The notes: generated by a model not told the origin, from the letters alone. A DNA stretch of 64,000 nt from Terrimicrobium sacchariphilum (GCF_001613545.1 NZ_BDCO01000002.1:3162001-3226000); one strand, 5' to 3'. Counted from the stretch's first letter, positions 9,050-18,816 are shown. Numbers and translations are program-made.

Positions 9050-9838
9050 TTACTTCCCCGAGGCGATGGTGCCACCGAGGGTGATGTCGTCGAGGACGAG
9101 GGGCTGGCCGGTGTCGGAGTGCTCGGCGGCGCCATAGGCGAGGAAGCGGAAGAGGGCGGTCTTGCCTGCGGGAATGGTGAAGGGCTCGCCCTTGACCTTT
9201 CTCTCCACGAGGCGGTCGGCGGGCGCGGCCGGGTCGACGAGCTGGACAGGGGCGCCGAAGGGCCGAAAATCCCGCCCGTCGTCGAGTGCAACCTCCCACT
9301 GGCCCTGGCGCGGGATGACCCGCTCGCCGCCGCGAAGATACGCGGTGCGGAACGCGATGGTGGTCACGGTTACGTCAGCCCCGGCTGCCGAGACGGAAAA
9401 GGAAAACTCGAGCTCGTGCGCGGTGGCGGCAGCGAGAGTGTCGGCCTGCTGCGTGGCCGCAAGCGGTCGCACCTGAAGGACGAGGAAACCACCACTATTG
9501 ACTCCTCCCACATTCCCGGCATGGGTCGCTCCCTCGCCCGCGATGTAGAGAAGGTCGTATGCGTCGGGAGCCTTGTTGAGCGGGATCTGGAGGTCGATCT
9601 TGCCGCCGAGTGCGGCGGAGGGTTTCTGGTATTCATCGACACCCGGGAGGGCGTCGCCCTCGATGAAGCCTGTGCCGCGTTCGATCGGGCCGGCCTTCAC
9701 CCCCGGCGCTGTGGTGGAGGGAGCGAAGGGCGCAACGGTATTGGGTGAAGGATCATCAAAATAGAAGGTAACCAGCGGTACATCTGCCGCGACCGCTGTC
9801 GAAGCAGCGGTCAGCAGGATAAGAAACAAGCTTTTCAT
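9050..9838 (-). CDS. Secreted protein of unknown function
   Basis: The 262-residue product starts at the ATG at 9838 with a clear signal peptide (MKSLFLILLTAASTAVA). The mature part begins VPLVTFYFDDPSPNTVAPFA and reads as a beta-rich, lectin- or jelly-roll-like domain, with AYDLLYIAGEGATHAG and a C-terminal QPLVLDDITLGG. The last block resembles the ends of PEP-CTERM-type domains that describe a surface feature, but there is no PEP-CTERM tail, so it should be free in the periplasm or medium. It is downstream of the PEP-CTERM gene at 10124-10678, with 285 bp between them. I do not recognise a catalytic motif. Confidence 0.75.
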   Translation of the reverse strand: MKSLFLILLTAASTAVAADVPLVTFYFDDPSPNTVAPFAPSTTAPGVKAGPIERGTGFIEGDALPGVDEYQKPSAALGGKIDLQIPLNKAPDAYDLLYIAGEGATHAGNVGGVNSGGFLVLQVRPLAATQQADTLAAATAHELEFSFSVSAAGADVTVTTIAFRTAYLRGGERVIPRQGQWEVALDDGRDFRPFGAPVQLVDPAAPADRLVERKVKGEPFTIPAGKTALFRFLAYGAAEHSDTGQPLVLDDITLGGTIASGK

Positions 9839-10123
9839 TACACGTATCAGTGAGCAACCCTCGCATCTCCACGATAGGAGAGACACTTCGTTTTTGCAAC
9901 GGCCCCCGGGCACGCATCCCTTTACGTCGGGAAACCCGCTCAGCCAGTATGAGTTACGCGAAACATGGAATTTACCTGATTCGCAGACCTCCGCGACGTT
10001 GCATAAGAAATTTCCTATTCCCTGGCATCCGTCCCGCTTCGGCTCAGATTTGTGCTAGCCCTTCGTCGATGAAAGGGCATGAATGCGCCGAGACCCGCGT
10101 GGACATGGGAGGTGACTCCGCCG

Positions 10124-10678
10124 CTACGCGACCACGCGTTTGCGGAAACGAATCGCACAACAGATCGCACCCAGCAACAAAGCAAGAGAGATGGATGGTT
10201 CCGGGACCGCGGTCGTTCGAAGCTCCTTCAACGTAAAGTTCAGACTTGCGCCTGAACCAGCGGTAAAAAGCGCTACCTTCACGATCTGCCCATTGAATCC
10301 TGCAACTGGCGCATAACGAGTCAATACAGCACTCATCTCCACGCCGGGTGAATATGATCCCCAGGACCCATCGAAATAAACGGTATTCTCCTCGGTATCG
10401 AGAAGCGCAATCTGGAAAGCGGAACCAGGATTGGCTCCACTGAGTGTCCCGGTAAGGGTCAGCTCGATCGTCGACGCCGGGATGATCACCGTGGAAATGA
10501 TGCCCGCAAGTTCCGACCAGTCATTACCGGAAATCTGCAGCGACGAATGAGTCTGCACATCCGTAAAGTCGCTATAAGTGATCGTAAACTGGTCGGAACC
10601 AAAATTTGTGAGTATCTGGGCGCGGGCCTGTTGCACCTGGACTATGACCAACGCAAGAAGAACGACGAAGGATTTCAT
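10124..10678 (-). CDS. PEP-CTERM-anchored exported protein
   Basis: The 184-residue product has a signal peptide (MKSFVVLLALVIVQVQQARAQ) and a C-terminal PEP-CTERM signal: TAVPEP, hydrophobic ISLALLLGAICCAI, basic RFRKR. The 130-residue mature domain is beta-rich with many Thr/Ser and resembles other short PEP-CTERM domains; no enzyme motif is visible. Its start is 21 bp after the stop of the giant SGNH hydrolase gene, so the two are probably co-transcribed. A surface partner of that esterase is a reasonable inference; nothing in the sequence proves it. Confidence 0.85.
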   Translation of the reverse strand: MKSFVVLLALVIVQVQQARAQILTNFGSDQFTITYSDFTDVQTHSSLQISGNDWSELAGIISTVIIPASTIELTLTGTLSGANPGSAFQIALLDTEENTVYFDGSWGSYSPGVEMSAVLTRYAPVAGFNGQIVKVALFTAGSGASLNFTLKELRTTAVPEPSISLALLLGAICCAIRFRKRVVA

Positions 10679-10699
10679 AAAAGCAAAAGTGATGCCGGA

Positions 10700-13600
10700 C
10701 TAGCGGAAGTTCTGGATAAGCGAGGTGGAGCCAGCTCCCGAACCCGGCCGCGAGATCAAAAGTCCTGCTCCCGAGGGTGTGGCCAGGGTGTCGGCTATCG
10801 TGTTGAGCCCGACAGCACGCCAGTGTGAGCCATCATGGTAATATTTTTTCCAGGTGTTCGCGTACCAAAGCATGACCATGTCCGCTGCGGTCGGAGAGGC
10901 GGAGGATATCCAACCCGGCAGACTTTCCAGTCCAGTCGTTGCCAGCGTCTGGCCCGTGGTGGGAGTTGAAGAAATCGCGGTTATGCCAGAGTTTGCAATA
11001 TCAACCACCCGACGGCTGCGCAAAGCCTGTCCATGCAAGGAAAAGGTAAGCGGCGATGCCGCCAGACGGGAAAAGAGGACGGCGGTGGAGGGCAAAATCG
11101 GAATATTTCCCGCTCCAGTTTCCAGGCTCGCCTGTCTCCAGCTTCCGCTCGTGGTGTTGTAATAGTATTTCTTCCATGTATTCCCGGAAAGAATCTGCAC
11201 GTAATCCGCGGCATTCGCCGTGTCGCCACCGAGAACTCCCGTACTTCCGGGCGAGCCAAAAACAGAGCTGATGGTCGGGCAAGGGTGGAGTTCATACGCA
11301 TCTCCCGCCGCGATCCCGAGCGCAACAAGACCCGTAGGCGGAACACCATCGATGGCCGCCGTAGTCGCAGTATTCGCGATAGCTGTCGACACAAGAAAGG
11401 TGCGTCCAAGGCCAGCTCCGCTGGTAAAGTGCACGAGATACGGCGAGGTAGGGTTTGAAAGCTGACCCGCAGTCCATCCCGCTTGCGAGTCGCTGATGGA
11501 GGAGGCACTCACTCCTGTGAGGATGCCGCTCATACGACCGGAAGCCACGGGAGCGCCGAGCAACGGCAGGGAGAAAAAGGTATTTGCGCGTGCAGTGCCG
11601 GTTCCTGGTGCGATCGGAATCGACAATGTCTGTGGCGCACCCGGTCCCGTTTTTTCCATCACCGCCAAGGTAAATATCTGGTCGACGGAACCTGTCGTGT
11701 TGCTTGCTGTAAGCGTGAATGTCGTCGTTCCCGCCGCCACAGGTGTACCTTTTAGCAAACCAGTCGCGGCATCGAGGGTCATCCATGAGGGCAACCCTGA
11801 CGCACTAAAGGTCGGGGCAGGATGCCCGGTTGCGGCAACCTGAAATGCAAAGGCATCGCCTTTCACGCAGGTTGCGCTGGCCGGGCTTACAAAAGCAGGC
11901 ACAGCCGTCGCGAGATAGGGCTTGAGCAGCGGGACCAGGTAATTCGTTATCTGAGCATGCCCCGCAGGACTCGGGTGGATTCCATCCGCCAGGATGTCCA
12001 CCGTCCAGCCCGTGGTATCAATATAGTGAACCTTTCCGTCTCCAGCAGAGATGACGGCCTGGGCGGCATTGGCTATGGCTGCATTGACGTTAGCATACGG
12101 AATGCTCACGGGACGCATCACAAAAATGTGCGCGTCTGGATGGCTGGCCCGAACCCGCTGGATAAAATTCACATATGCGGTCTGGAATGCGGAGACCAAA
12201 CTGGGCGCGCCTGTGATCTGCGCCGCGTCATTCGTGCCGAGATTGATCACGATGATACGGGGCTTGTAGGGGGACTGATTGAAGTTCCATAACCCTGCCG
12301 TACCCGAGCCATAGGTCGCCATCGCAATATTGAAATAGGCATCCTGCATGCCGATATTGGCAGGATTAGTCGTTACATACCCGTATCCCGTCTGGAGAGC
12401 GATTCCGGGCCAGCAGATCCGGCTGCTCTCCACTCCCAGCGCATGGGGAGCCAGCCAGGAATAGCCATCATTCCATGCCGTGATCGAGTCGCCGATAAAC
12501 TCGATCTCGTTGGGATCCATCACGGCATCGACCAGGTTTGCCGCGGAATCGACATAGATCTGACTGCATCGAATGATGTCTGGATACATGGCTCCGGCCA
12601 CAGTCACGGTATGCACTCCCCCAGGGGAAAGGTCGCGGGCAAGTTCCGTATAGCCCTTGACTCCACTGTAACGAGTAGTGACACCATCGACTGTCACATC
12701 GAGATTGGTGATCGCCGAGAGATTGACCGCCGCGTAGGTGCCAGTGAAACTGAGTTTGAAATACGGCCTTACATAATCGCTCGTCAGCCCCGACGAGCCC
12801 TCGCTCCAACGACCTACGTACTTGATCCTGGGATCTGAGGGTGCGATGGCCTGGAGTTTGCGAAGCAGGCTCGTACGTGGAGCCAGCACCGTACTGCGAT
12901 CAGCTCCATATAGCGTGACATCGACACTCAGAGCATCCGGGGCGAGTCCATCGAGTGGAGCATCAAGATCGACATTGGTAAAACTCACCCCGGAACCTCC
13001 CATCGCGGCAATGGTCACGGGCTTGGTCACGCTGCTTCTTAATGTCCCCTGCTGCGAGATATTCAGAACGGCAAAACCTTCGATGGAGGAGTTTACGAGA
13101 GAGTTTTGAATCGTCACGCCAGCCACCAGCGAAGTGTCAGATGGCTTGAGTGTGGTCACGGCGTTGCCATTGGAGTCGAGGATATTGGAAACCGGGGAGA
13201 AATAGATGCCGTCCGGGATTTTTCCCACCGAGATATTATCGATATAGTAAGGAGCGGAGTAAGCGGCGGTCGATGGAGCGGTCAGAATGACGGCCACACG
13301 CGTAGCCCCGGGCTGAACGGTGTTCTTCGTCGCGGAAACGGGATAGATCGGGATTTGATTCCACGCACCCCTGACGAGGTTGGACGCAGGGAAGGTCTTG
13401 GAATCCGATATGATCAGGTCTCCCGCCGTAGCATCGTAGGACGAAAAAGAGACTGTCGGAAATCCCGTCGTCGGGTCAGCCGAGGCCGGGACGTACAACC
13501 AGTAATAGCCCCCCACTTTGTCGCCGATCCGAGGCAGATTATCAGTCGTCGCAGACGACAGGTCCGCAGGGTTCCAGGCAAAACCTGCGGCACCCACCGC

Positions 13601-14428
13601 CGCCATATTGTAGCCGCTTTGAGCTGCTCCGGGCGAGGTGCTGGAGGGATTCGTGACGAGTTGCAACGCCGCCGAAACATTGGAACCCCAGTACTGATTA
13701 CCCACAGAGGCATTTCCAACTTCAAAGTCTCCGTTGAAGGTGGAGCCCGAGTATGGTCGGAAAACCGGGATCGCCCCCACGCTGACCAGCCCTGCTCCCC
13801 CAGGGGTCTCCTGAGACTTGCGCCCGAAGGTCACCGCATTGATGTAACAATTCACCCCACCGCTCGAGAGGATATTGAAGCCCAGAGTCAACCCTGGAAC
13901 CCATGTGGCAGAGGCTGGCGTGAGCGGGATTTCCACCCATGTATTCAGCGGTAGAGCAGACAGATCCACGGCCGAGGTATGACAGAAAACCGTCTCGGCA
14001 TTGCTCCCGTCGTATCCCGTCATCCGGACATCCACCGAGGCACCAGCAGAGGGAGAAGACAGAAGATAGATCCAGAATGATCCGCCCACTGAATCTCCCG
14101 AAGCAGGAAACACCGATCCGCTGGTGTGGGTGCCCCAGACGGAGACAAACGATGTCCCGTCGATATGGAGGACATTGGGTCCTCCTCCGGGGTGGCCTGA
14201 AGTCGGGTCCGCAGGAAAAGAAACTGCGGTGCCGTTTGCCGAAAAAGAGCTGATACCCACCGGACCAGGCAGGAAGCTGAGATTTCCCCAGCAATCATAG
14301 GGAGTGAGGCCGGACGCGACACTCGTTGTCATCACTCCGCCCCAGCAGGCGTAAAGTATGGACAGAAGAAACAGTAAACTCCCTCGGATGCAAACAGGAG
14401 AGCGATGGGGAAGGATGGGGGCACGCAT
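10700..14428 (-). CDS. Giant exported SGNH/GDSL hydrolase with Ig-like and TIGR02597-like modules
   Basis: The 1242-residue product begins with a signal peptide (GSLLFLLSILYACWGGV). Residues about 40-400 hold two related beta-sandwich modules, probably carbohydrate-binding. An SGNH hydrolase domain spans about 560-835: EFIGDSITAWNDG with nucleophile Ser648, the NLGTND block and DGIHPSPAGH with Asp815 and His818. An Ig-like putative module follows (ASGLPSWMTLDAATGLLKGT). The last 280 residues carry WKKYYY-type blocks twice (GNTWKKYYYN, ANTWKKYYHD), as in the Verrucomicrobia family TIGR02597. The likely role is deacetylation of a plant polysaccharide at the cell surface. No PEP-CTERM tail is seen; it is first in an operon with a PEP-CTERM gene. 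Confidence 0.85.
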   Translation of the reverse strand: MRAPILPHRSPVCIRGSLLFLLSILYACWGGVMTTSVASGLTPYDCWGNLSFLPGPVGISSFSANGTAVSFPADPTSGHPGGGPNVLHIDGTSFVSVWGTHTSGSVFPASGDSVGGSFWIYLLSSPSAGASVDVRMTGYDGSNAETVFCHTSAVDLSALPLNTWVEIPLTPASATWVPGLTLGFNILSSGGVNCYINAVTFGRKSQETPGGAGLVSVGAIPVFRPYSGSTFNGDFEVGNASVGNQYWGSNVSAALQLVTNPSSTSPGAAQSGYNMAAVGAAGFAWNPADLSSATTDNLPRIGDKVGGYYWLYVPASADPTTGFPTVSFSSYDATAGDLIISDSKTFPASNLVRGAWNQIPIYPVSATKNTVQPGATRVAVILTAPSTAAYSAPYYIDNISVGKIPDGIYFSPVSNILDSNGNAVTTLKPSDTSLVAGVTIQNSLVNSSIEGFAVLNISQQGTLRSSVTKPVTIAAMGGSGVSFTNVDLDAPLDGLAPDALSVDVTLYGADRSTVLAPRTSLLRKLQAIAPSDPRIKYVGRWSEGSSGLTSDYVRPYFKLSFTGTYAAVNLSAITNLDVTVDGVTTRYSGVKGYTELARDLSPGGVHTVTVAGAMYPDIIRCSQIYVDSAANLVDAVMDPNEIEFIGDSITAWNDGYSWLAPHALGVESSRICWPGIALQTGYGYVTTNPANIGMQDAYFNIAMATYGSGTAGLWNFNQSPYKPRIIVINLGTNDAAQITGAPSLVSAFQTAYVNFIQRVRASHPDAHIFVMRPVSIPYANVNAAIANAAQAVISAGDGKVHYIDTTGWTVDILADGIHPSPAGHAQITNYLVPLLKPYLATAVPAFVSPASATCVKGDAFAFQVAATGHPAPTFSASGLPSWMTLDAATGLLKGTPVAAGTTTFTLTASNTTGSVDQIFTLAVMEKTGPGAPQTLSIPIAPGTGTARANTFFSLPLLGAPVASGRMSGILTGVSASSISDSQAGWTAGQLSNPTSPYLVHFTSGAGLGRTFLVSTAIANTATTAAIDGVPPTGLVALGIAAGDAYELHPCPTISSVFGSPGSTGVLGGDTANAADYVQILSGNTWKKYYYNTTSGSWRQASLETGAGNIPILPSTAVLFSRLAASPLTFSLHGQALRSRRVVDIANSGITAISSTPTTGQTLATTGLESLPGWISSASPTAADMVMLWYANTWKKYYHDGSHWRAVGLNTIADTLATPSGAGLLISRPGSGAGSTSLIQNFR

Positions 14429-14492
14429 GATCCGCTTCCCGCTATTTCAAAGAGATAACTGTCGACGGTCAAAAGAAAGCCGTCCTCATAGG

Positions 14493-14511
14493 ATACAAAG
14501 TGTATGCATAC
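14493..14511. promoter_or_regulatory. Overlapping palindromes, candidate regulator binding site
   Basis: Two inverted repeats overlap here. ATACA-aag-TGTAT occupies 14493-14505, and the perfect 10-bp palindrome GTATGCATAC occupies 14502-14511. They lie 65-83 bp upstream of the start of the SGNH hydrolase gene and just past the 3' end of the GntR-type regulator gene. The position fits an operator for that regulator, but no second copy was found to test this. Binding is inference. Confidence 0.4.
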
Positions 14512-14543
14512 GGTTGAGCGCCACCGCTGCATGGGTTGAGAAA

Positions 14544-15656
14544 CTAATCCGACCCGGCTCGGCGCACAGCCTCCACGCAAACACGCCTCCTGCGAGGAGG
14601 GACACCTACGCTTTCACGCCAGTTCGCACGGTATGAGACGGTATGTGAGAGAATGACCGAGCGATCACCGTTCCAACGCTGACCGATAATCTCAAGAGCG
14701 GCGGATGCGAGCTCGCCGTCATGGATCGTGGCGTCGGAAGTTGGCGGAATGGAGTATACAGCCCTGGGGTCGCTGCCGATGCTGCATAGACTGAGATCGC
14801 GGGGAATCTGACAGCCCGCATCTCGGAAAACCACCGGAGCTGGAATCGAGCCCGCGAGGCTACCCGCGATCAGCGCCGTAAATGGCAGCGGTCTACCTCC
14901 AAGTCGGCTCAGGTAACGGCGGAGATAGCTTTCCGATTTTGCCGTGCTGTCCTCTCCATATTGAGCCCGAACATCGAGTACGAGAGATTCCTCAATGTCG
15001 TTGGACCGACATATTTCCAGAAACGACTCCACGCGCTTTCTGACTTCATCGAAGGGCGGCTCACAATCCAGATAGGCGATCCGCCGATGCCCGCGTTTCT
15101 TCAGTCCCAAGATGAATTCACGGATGACCGGTGTGTCATCCCCGGTCACAAAATCGAGACGCTCACCGCTCGTGTCCCGCCCCATTACGACCACGGGTAC
15201 TCCCCTCGCGGTCAACCGCTGGAGCAGTGGAGAGTGAAAAGTAATCAGCTCTGGAGGGACAATAAACGCGCTGGCCGATGCACCTTCTGAAAAAGCATCC
15301 ACCTTGAGAGCATCGAAGCGATCCACGATGAGATGCCACCCCCTGGCTCGGCAGGCTTTGTCGAGAGCCTCTTCCTTCAAGTCAAAATGGGCATTTTGAT
15401 TCTGCGGCCGACAAAAGCACACGGTTGGTTCGGCGTTCTGTCTGGAGGCATAAACCCCGCTTCCCGGACGCCGCTCGATCATTCCGTCATTCTCAAGAAG
15501 CCCCAATGCAGACGTCACCGTATGCTGGCTGACATGAAACCTTTTCATCATCGCCCGCACCGAGGGAAGACGTGCACCATCCGCCTTCGCCGCCAGATTC
15601 TCGCGAAGGAGATTAGCGAGCTCGACGTATTTCGGAACGGGTAGGTTATCCGCCAT
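14544..15656 (-). CDS. GntR-type HTH regulator with LacI-like effector domain
   Basis: The protein has an N-terminal GntR winged helix (KYVELANLLRENLAAKADGA, then LPSVRAMMKRFHVSQHTVTSALG and LENDGMIERRPGSGVY). It is followed by a LacI/periplasmic-binding-protein-like domain (VPVVVMGRDT, RGHRRIAYLDCEPPF) in place of the usual FadR or UTRA domain. This AraR-like hybrid arrangement is typical for sugar-responsive regulators. The frame can be extended to a TTG at 15680 and an ATG at 15668; the ATG at 15656 directly precedes ADNLPVPKY and is chosen, giving about 370 residues. It is upstream of, and parallel to, the SGNH operon, which it probably controls. Confidence 0.9.
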   Translation of the reverse strand: MADNLPVPKYVELANLLRENLAAKADGARLPSVRAMMKRFHVSQHTVTSALGLLENDGMIERRPGSGVYASRQNAEPTVCFCRPQNQNAHFDLKEEALDKACRARGWHLIVDRFDALKVDAFSEGASASAFIVPPELITFHSPLLQRLTARGVPVVVMGRDTSGERLDFVTGDDTPVIREFILGLKKRGHRRIAYLDCEPPFDEVRKRVESFLEICRSNDIEESLVLDVRAQYGEDSTAKSESYLRRYLSRLGGRPLPFTALIAGSLAGSIPAPVVFRDAGCQIPRDLSLCSIGSDPRAVYSIPPTSDATIHDGELASAALEIIGQRWNGDRSVILSHTVSYRANWRESVGVPPRRRRVCVEAVRRAGSD

Positions 15657-15812
15657 GGAGACGAACATCACTAAATACAATCCGTATCCATTGCAATCAC
15701 TGGACAGAAGAACCGTGTCCCCCGCTCATCGACACTCCGTCCGTTGGCCGGACGGTGGCCTATTTGCCCGAGTGGGAAAAAGACCACCTTACAGTCGCTC
15801 TCGATCGAGGAA

Positions 15813-17243
15813 TCAGCGCATTGCCACCTCACCGGCAAGGTCCCCTGCCTTTTCGGGCCTAAGATCGCTGGAAGCAATTTCGCTCCGGGGAAAAGCCGCC
15901 CACTCATCGACGCGCAACAGCGAATCAACATGAACCGGGAGTCCCGTCTTGAATGACTCGTTGGCGGCGATTCCCGTCAATATCGAACGCGCGCCATCGA
16001 TGTGGTTTGCAGCACGTCCTAGAGGATCCGCAAGTTTTCCTCCCTCAAAGATCTCACGCAACATGATCGGATCGCCTCCACCGTGACCGCCCTCACTGGC
16101 TGGAATGTCGATGACTTTGGGCTTTCCAAACAAGGGAAGGAGCAGAACCTGCTCGGAACTCGACACGCCTTCGGTCAATGCGCCCGTACCTGCGTTGATG
16201 TAGGATGTTTCCTGGTGATTCACCTCGATGCGCCCTTTGGTTCCATTGAAGGCGATCCGATAACCTTCCCACGGAGCATAGGCATGGAGGCTGTACGTCA
16301 TTTGTGCCCCCGACTTGTAACGGACCAGCACATTCATCGTATCCTCGATCGAGATCCCTTCGCCAAAGACGCTCTGATCCCGCCGATATCCGTCTTCATG
16401 CTCGGCATCGAGATAGAGGCTTTTCAAGTTCTCCGACGACCGCAGATCCAGGGCAAAGGGATCACCCGCCGCCTCCGGCGAATCCGTTCCCCTTTCGTAA
16501 AACTTCGTCACACCCCGGCTCCTGGCATTTTCCTTGCCGTAGAAAGCGAGCCCGCCCATTCCGAACACCGTTTCTGGCGTGGAATCCAGCCACCAGTTCA
16601 CAAGATCAAAATGATGAGTCGCCTTATGAACCATGAGACCTCCCGAGTTTGCCTTGTCCCGATGCCAGCGCCGGAAATAATCCGCGCCATGCTGCGTATC
16701 CAGCAGCCACTCGAAGTGGACGGATTTCACCTCCCCGATGGCTCCATCCTGAATGAGTTCCTTCACCTTCGAGCGGATCGGCGCATACCGATAGTTAAAG
16801 GTGACCGTGAGCTTGCGACCGGTCCGCTCTATGGCTTCCAGGATCTCAACACACTTTTCAATATCCACCGTAAGCGGTTTTTCGGAAACAACGTCACACC
16901 CCAGTTCCATCGCCCGAACGATGTAATAGTGGTGGGTACGGTCGATGGAGGACACGATCACCACGTCGGGGCGGACTTCTCGCACGAGCTGGTCAAATTC
17001 CTCCGCACGATAGGTCGGCACGGGCGACATCCCATATTTCTGTCCGATCTCCTGATTGTAGAAATTCATTCGTGTGGAGTTCACATCACAGAACGCGACA
17101 AGGTCGCAGGAGTCCCGAAAGGTCGAGGCAAGGGCCTGAATGAACATCCACGAACGACCCCCGGTCCCAACGACGGCATAGCGCTTTCTGGCGGGACGAG
17201 AGACCGGATCGGTTGTGGCGGAAGAGGAAGATGGTGTTTTCAT
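15813..17243 (-). CDS. Gfo/Idh/MocA-family oxidoreductase
   Basis: The product of about 476 residues begins at the ATG at 17243. The Rossmann motif is RYAVVGTGGRSWMFIQAL, and the family block is CDVVSEKPLTVDIEKCVEIL with the conserved EKP lysine. The C-terminal half includes GGLMVHKATHHFDLVNWWL, typical of the substrate-binding fold. It is cytoplasmic, NAD(P)-dependent, and acts on a sugar or inositol-like compound that cannot be named. It is divergent from the AraC regulator at 17338, with 94 bp between the starts, so that regulator probably controls it. A frame extension to 17339 exists but would overlap the regulator start and lacks family similarity. Confidence 0.92.
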   Translation of the reverse strand: MKTPSSSSATTDPVSRPARKRYAVVGTGGRSWMFIQALASTFRDSCDLVAFCDVNSTRMNFYNQEIGQKYGMSPVPTYRAEEFDQLVREVRPDVVIVSSIDRTHHYYIVRAMELGCDVVSEKPLTVDIEKCVEILEAIERTGRKLTVTFNYRYAPIRSKVKELIQDGAIGEVKSVHFEWLLDTQHGADYFRRWHRDKANSGGLMVHKATHHFDLVNWWLDSTPETVFGMGGLAFYGKENARSRGVTKFYERGTDSPEAAGDPFALDLRSSENLKSLYLDAEHEDGYRRDQSVFGEGISIEDTMNVLVRYKSGAQMTYSLHAYAPWEGYRIAFNGTKGRIEVNHQETSYINAGTGALTEGVSSSEQVLLLPLFGKPKVIDIPASEGGHGGGDPIMLREIFEGGKLADPLGRAANHIDGARSILTGIAANESFKTGLPVHVDSLLRVDEWAAFPRSEIASSDLRPEKAGDLAGEVAMR

Positions 17244-17337
17244 TGAATGGGCGAAATATCCCACCCGGGCCGGGATGCAGCCATAGATGAAACGCTCAAG
17301 GTTTTGACATTTTCGCTCTGGAGAACCAACCTGAGGC

Positions 17338-18183
17338 ATGCTTCTCCTCTATCGAAATCGTGGCAAACGCCGCTACGGCATCGCTCCATTGATTCCCTAT
17401 CGCCGCGGAGCCTGGGAATTTCAGTTCATCTTCGAAGGACAATGCAATCTCGTCATCAGAAAGGACCAGTCCATACACGTCGAGCGCATCGTCAGTCCGA
17501 CACTCGTGGTAAGCGGACCAGAGTGCGTGCATGGATGGGGAGGCGAACCATCGGATGCATGCCGCAGCATCATCTTTCACTTTGACGAAGCAGAGTACAC
17601 GGTACGCTCCATCATCGGCAATGAGGGGCACCGCCGCATCCCATTTCGCGCCACCTTTCTGCCCCTGATCGAGCAGCTCTATGAGCGCTGCGGTGAAGCA
17701 CGCAAAACCATCGGAGCGACTCCGCTCGAAGCGCAGAGAAACATGGGTGTCCTCGAACCCCTCATCTATCGGATCGTGGCCTCCGAGTTGACGTTGTTTT
17801 TCCTGAAACACATTCCGCGAGTGCAGTGGGGCGATCCGCCAAACTATGGAACCTCAAAAGTCAACGAAGCGATGGCCTGGTATGAGGCGAATCTCCAGCA
17901 AGGCCCCAACATCGCCGAGGTTGCCGAGGCTATTCACCTATCGGCCAGCCACCTGCGCCGGTTGTTTCACAAGGTGCGGGGGATTTCTCCCCAGCAGGCG
18001 TTTACCCACGTTCAGTTTGAACGTGCAAAATGGCTCATGCGCGATCCTGAAATGACGCTGGAACAGATCAGCGAACACGCGGGATTCGGCAGCGGCAGCG
18101 CTTTCTCACGCGCCTTCAAGTCGGAATTTCACATCTCGCCTCTCCAATACAGGCAGAAAATTCAGGCTAGGTCTCTCCGGTAG
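17338..18183 (+). CDS. AraC-family transcriptional regulator
   Basis: The 281-residue protein has an N-terminal cupin-like sensing domain (WEFQFIFEGQCNLVIRK, then ECVHGWGGEPSD) and a C-terminal double HTH: NIAEVAEAIHLSASHLRRLF and MTLEQISEHAGFGSGSAFSR followed by FKSEFHISPLQYRQ. It should bind DNA as an activator in response to a sugar-like ligand. It is divergent from the oxidoreductase at 15813-17243, and that shared 94-bp gap is the probable target. The first codons (MLLLYRNRGKRRYG) suggest that the start is correct. No sign of truncation. Confidence 0.92.
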   Translation: MLLLYRNRGKRRYGIAPLIPYRRGAWEFQFIFEGQCNLVIRKDQSIHVERIVSPTLVVSGPECVHGWGGEPSDACRSIIFHFDEAEYTVRSIIGNEGHRRIPFRATFLPLIEQLYERCGEARKTIGATPLEAQRNMGVLEPLIYRIVASELTLFFLKHIPRVQWGDPPNYGTSKVNEAMAWYEANLQQGPNIAEVAEAIHLSASHLRRLFHKVRGISPQQAFTHVQFERAKWLMRDPEMTLEQISEHAGFGSGSAFSRAFKSEFHISPLQYRQKIQARSLR

Positions 18184-18318
18184 CCGGAACTGAAAAAGTG
18201 CACCAACACAAAATCACAGCAAGCAACCGACTGCCGTCCTCGTGCCAAAGGAAACTCCGTGACAGCATTCGCCGCCTCGCTCAAGACGGACTAAACTTTC
18301 TTTGAGAATGCCGTGGAA

Positions 18319-18723
18319 TCAGGCTTTGAGCGACCACTGCGCCTGCCCGATCTTCTGAAGATCTGCCAGCTTTCTCCCCTTGAAGCTAAACCAGACGTGA
18401 ACATTCTGCGCTTTCATGCCGAGCTTTGAGGCGATTTCCCGGATGCTCAATCCCTTTGAACCAGCCACCTTGAGCAAGCCCAGGATTTTCGCCGAGGTGT
18501 CCTTCTTGTCCTCAACTGGAACCGGTTCGGCGAGCTTACGCCGACCGGACGCCTTTCGTATCGGCTGAGCCTCGGTCGTCGCGGCAACTGCCCGAGCGGA
18601 CACACTCAATTCGGCAATCTGACGATCCAGATCGTCTACCTTTTTAAGCAACGCTTCGCGCTTTTCAGCAAGTGGAACGATCTGGCGGAGGGCGGCGGAA
18701 GAAGGAAAGACTTCAGATGACAT
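18319..18723 (-). CDS. Small coiled-coil protein with C-terminal winged-helix-like domain
   Basis: The 134-residue product starts at the ATG at 18723 (MSSEVFPSSAALRQ). Residues about 15-45 form a heptad-like coiled coil (LAEKREALLKKVDDLDRQIA). A basic linker (RKASGRRKLAEPVP) follows, then a C-terminal helix-turn-helix-like segment (ILGLLKVAGSKGLSIREIAS, KLGMKAQNVHVWFSFKGRKL). The layout suggests a small DNA-binding protein, but I do not recognise the family. It is alone on the minus strand, with 135 bp before the AraC gene and about 90 bp to the DUF748-type gene, and shows no operon link. Confidence 0.7.
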   Translation of the reverse strand: MSSEVFPSSAALRQIVPLAEKREALLKKVDDLDRQIAELSVSARAVAATTEAQPIRKASGRRKLAEPVPVEDKKDTSAKILGLLKVAGSKGLSIREIASKLGMKAQNVHVWFSFKGRKLADLQKIGQAQWSLKA

Positions 18724-18816
18724 TCCCCTCACTATGGGTTTGTCGCGTTGCATGACAAGTCATGACTTTCCACCGCGCCCCTTCCTACGCGATAACCGGG
18801 AGACTTCCTCGGAGGG

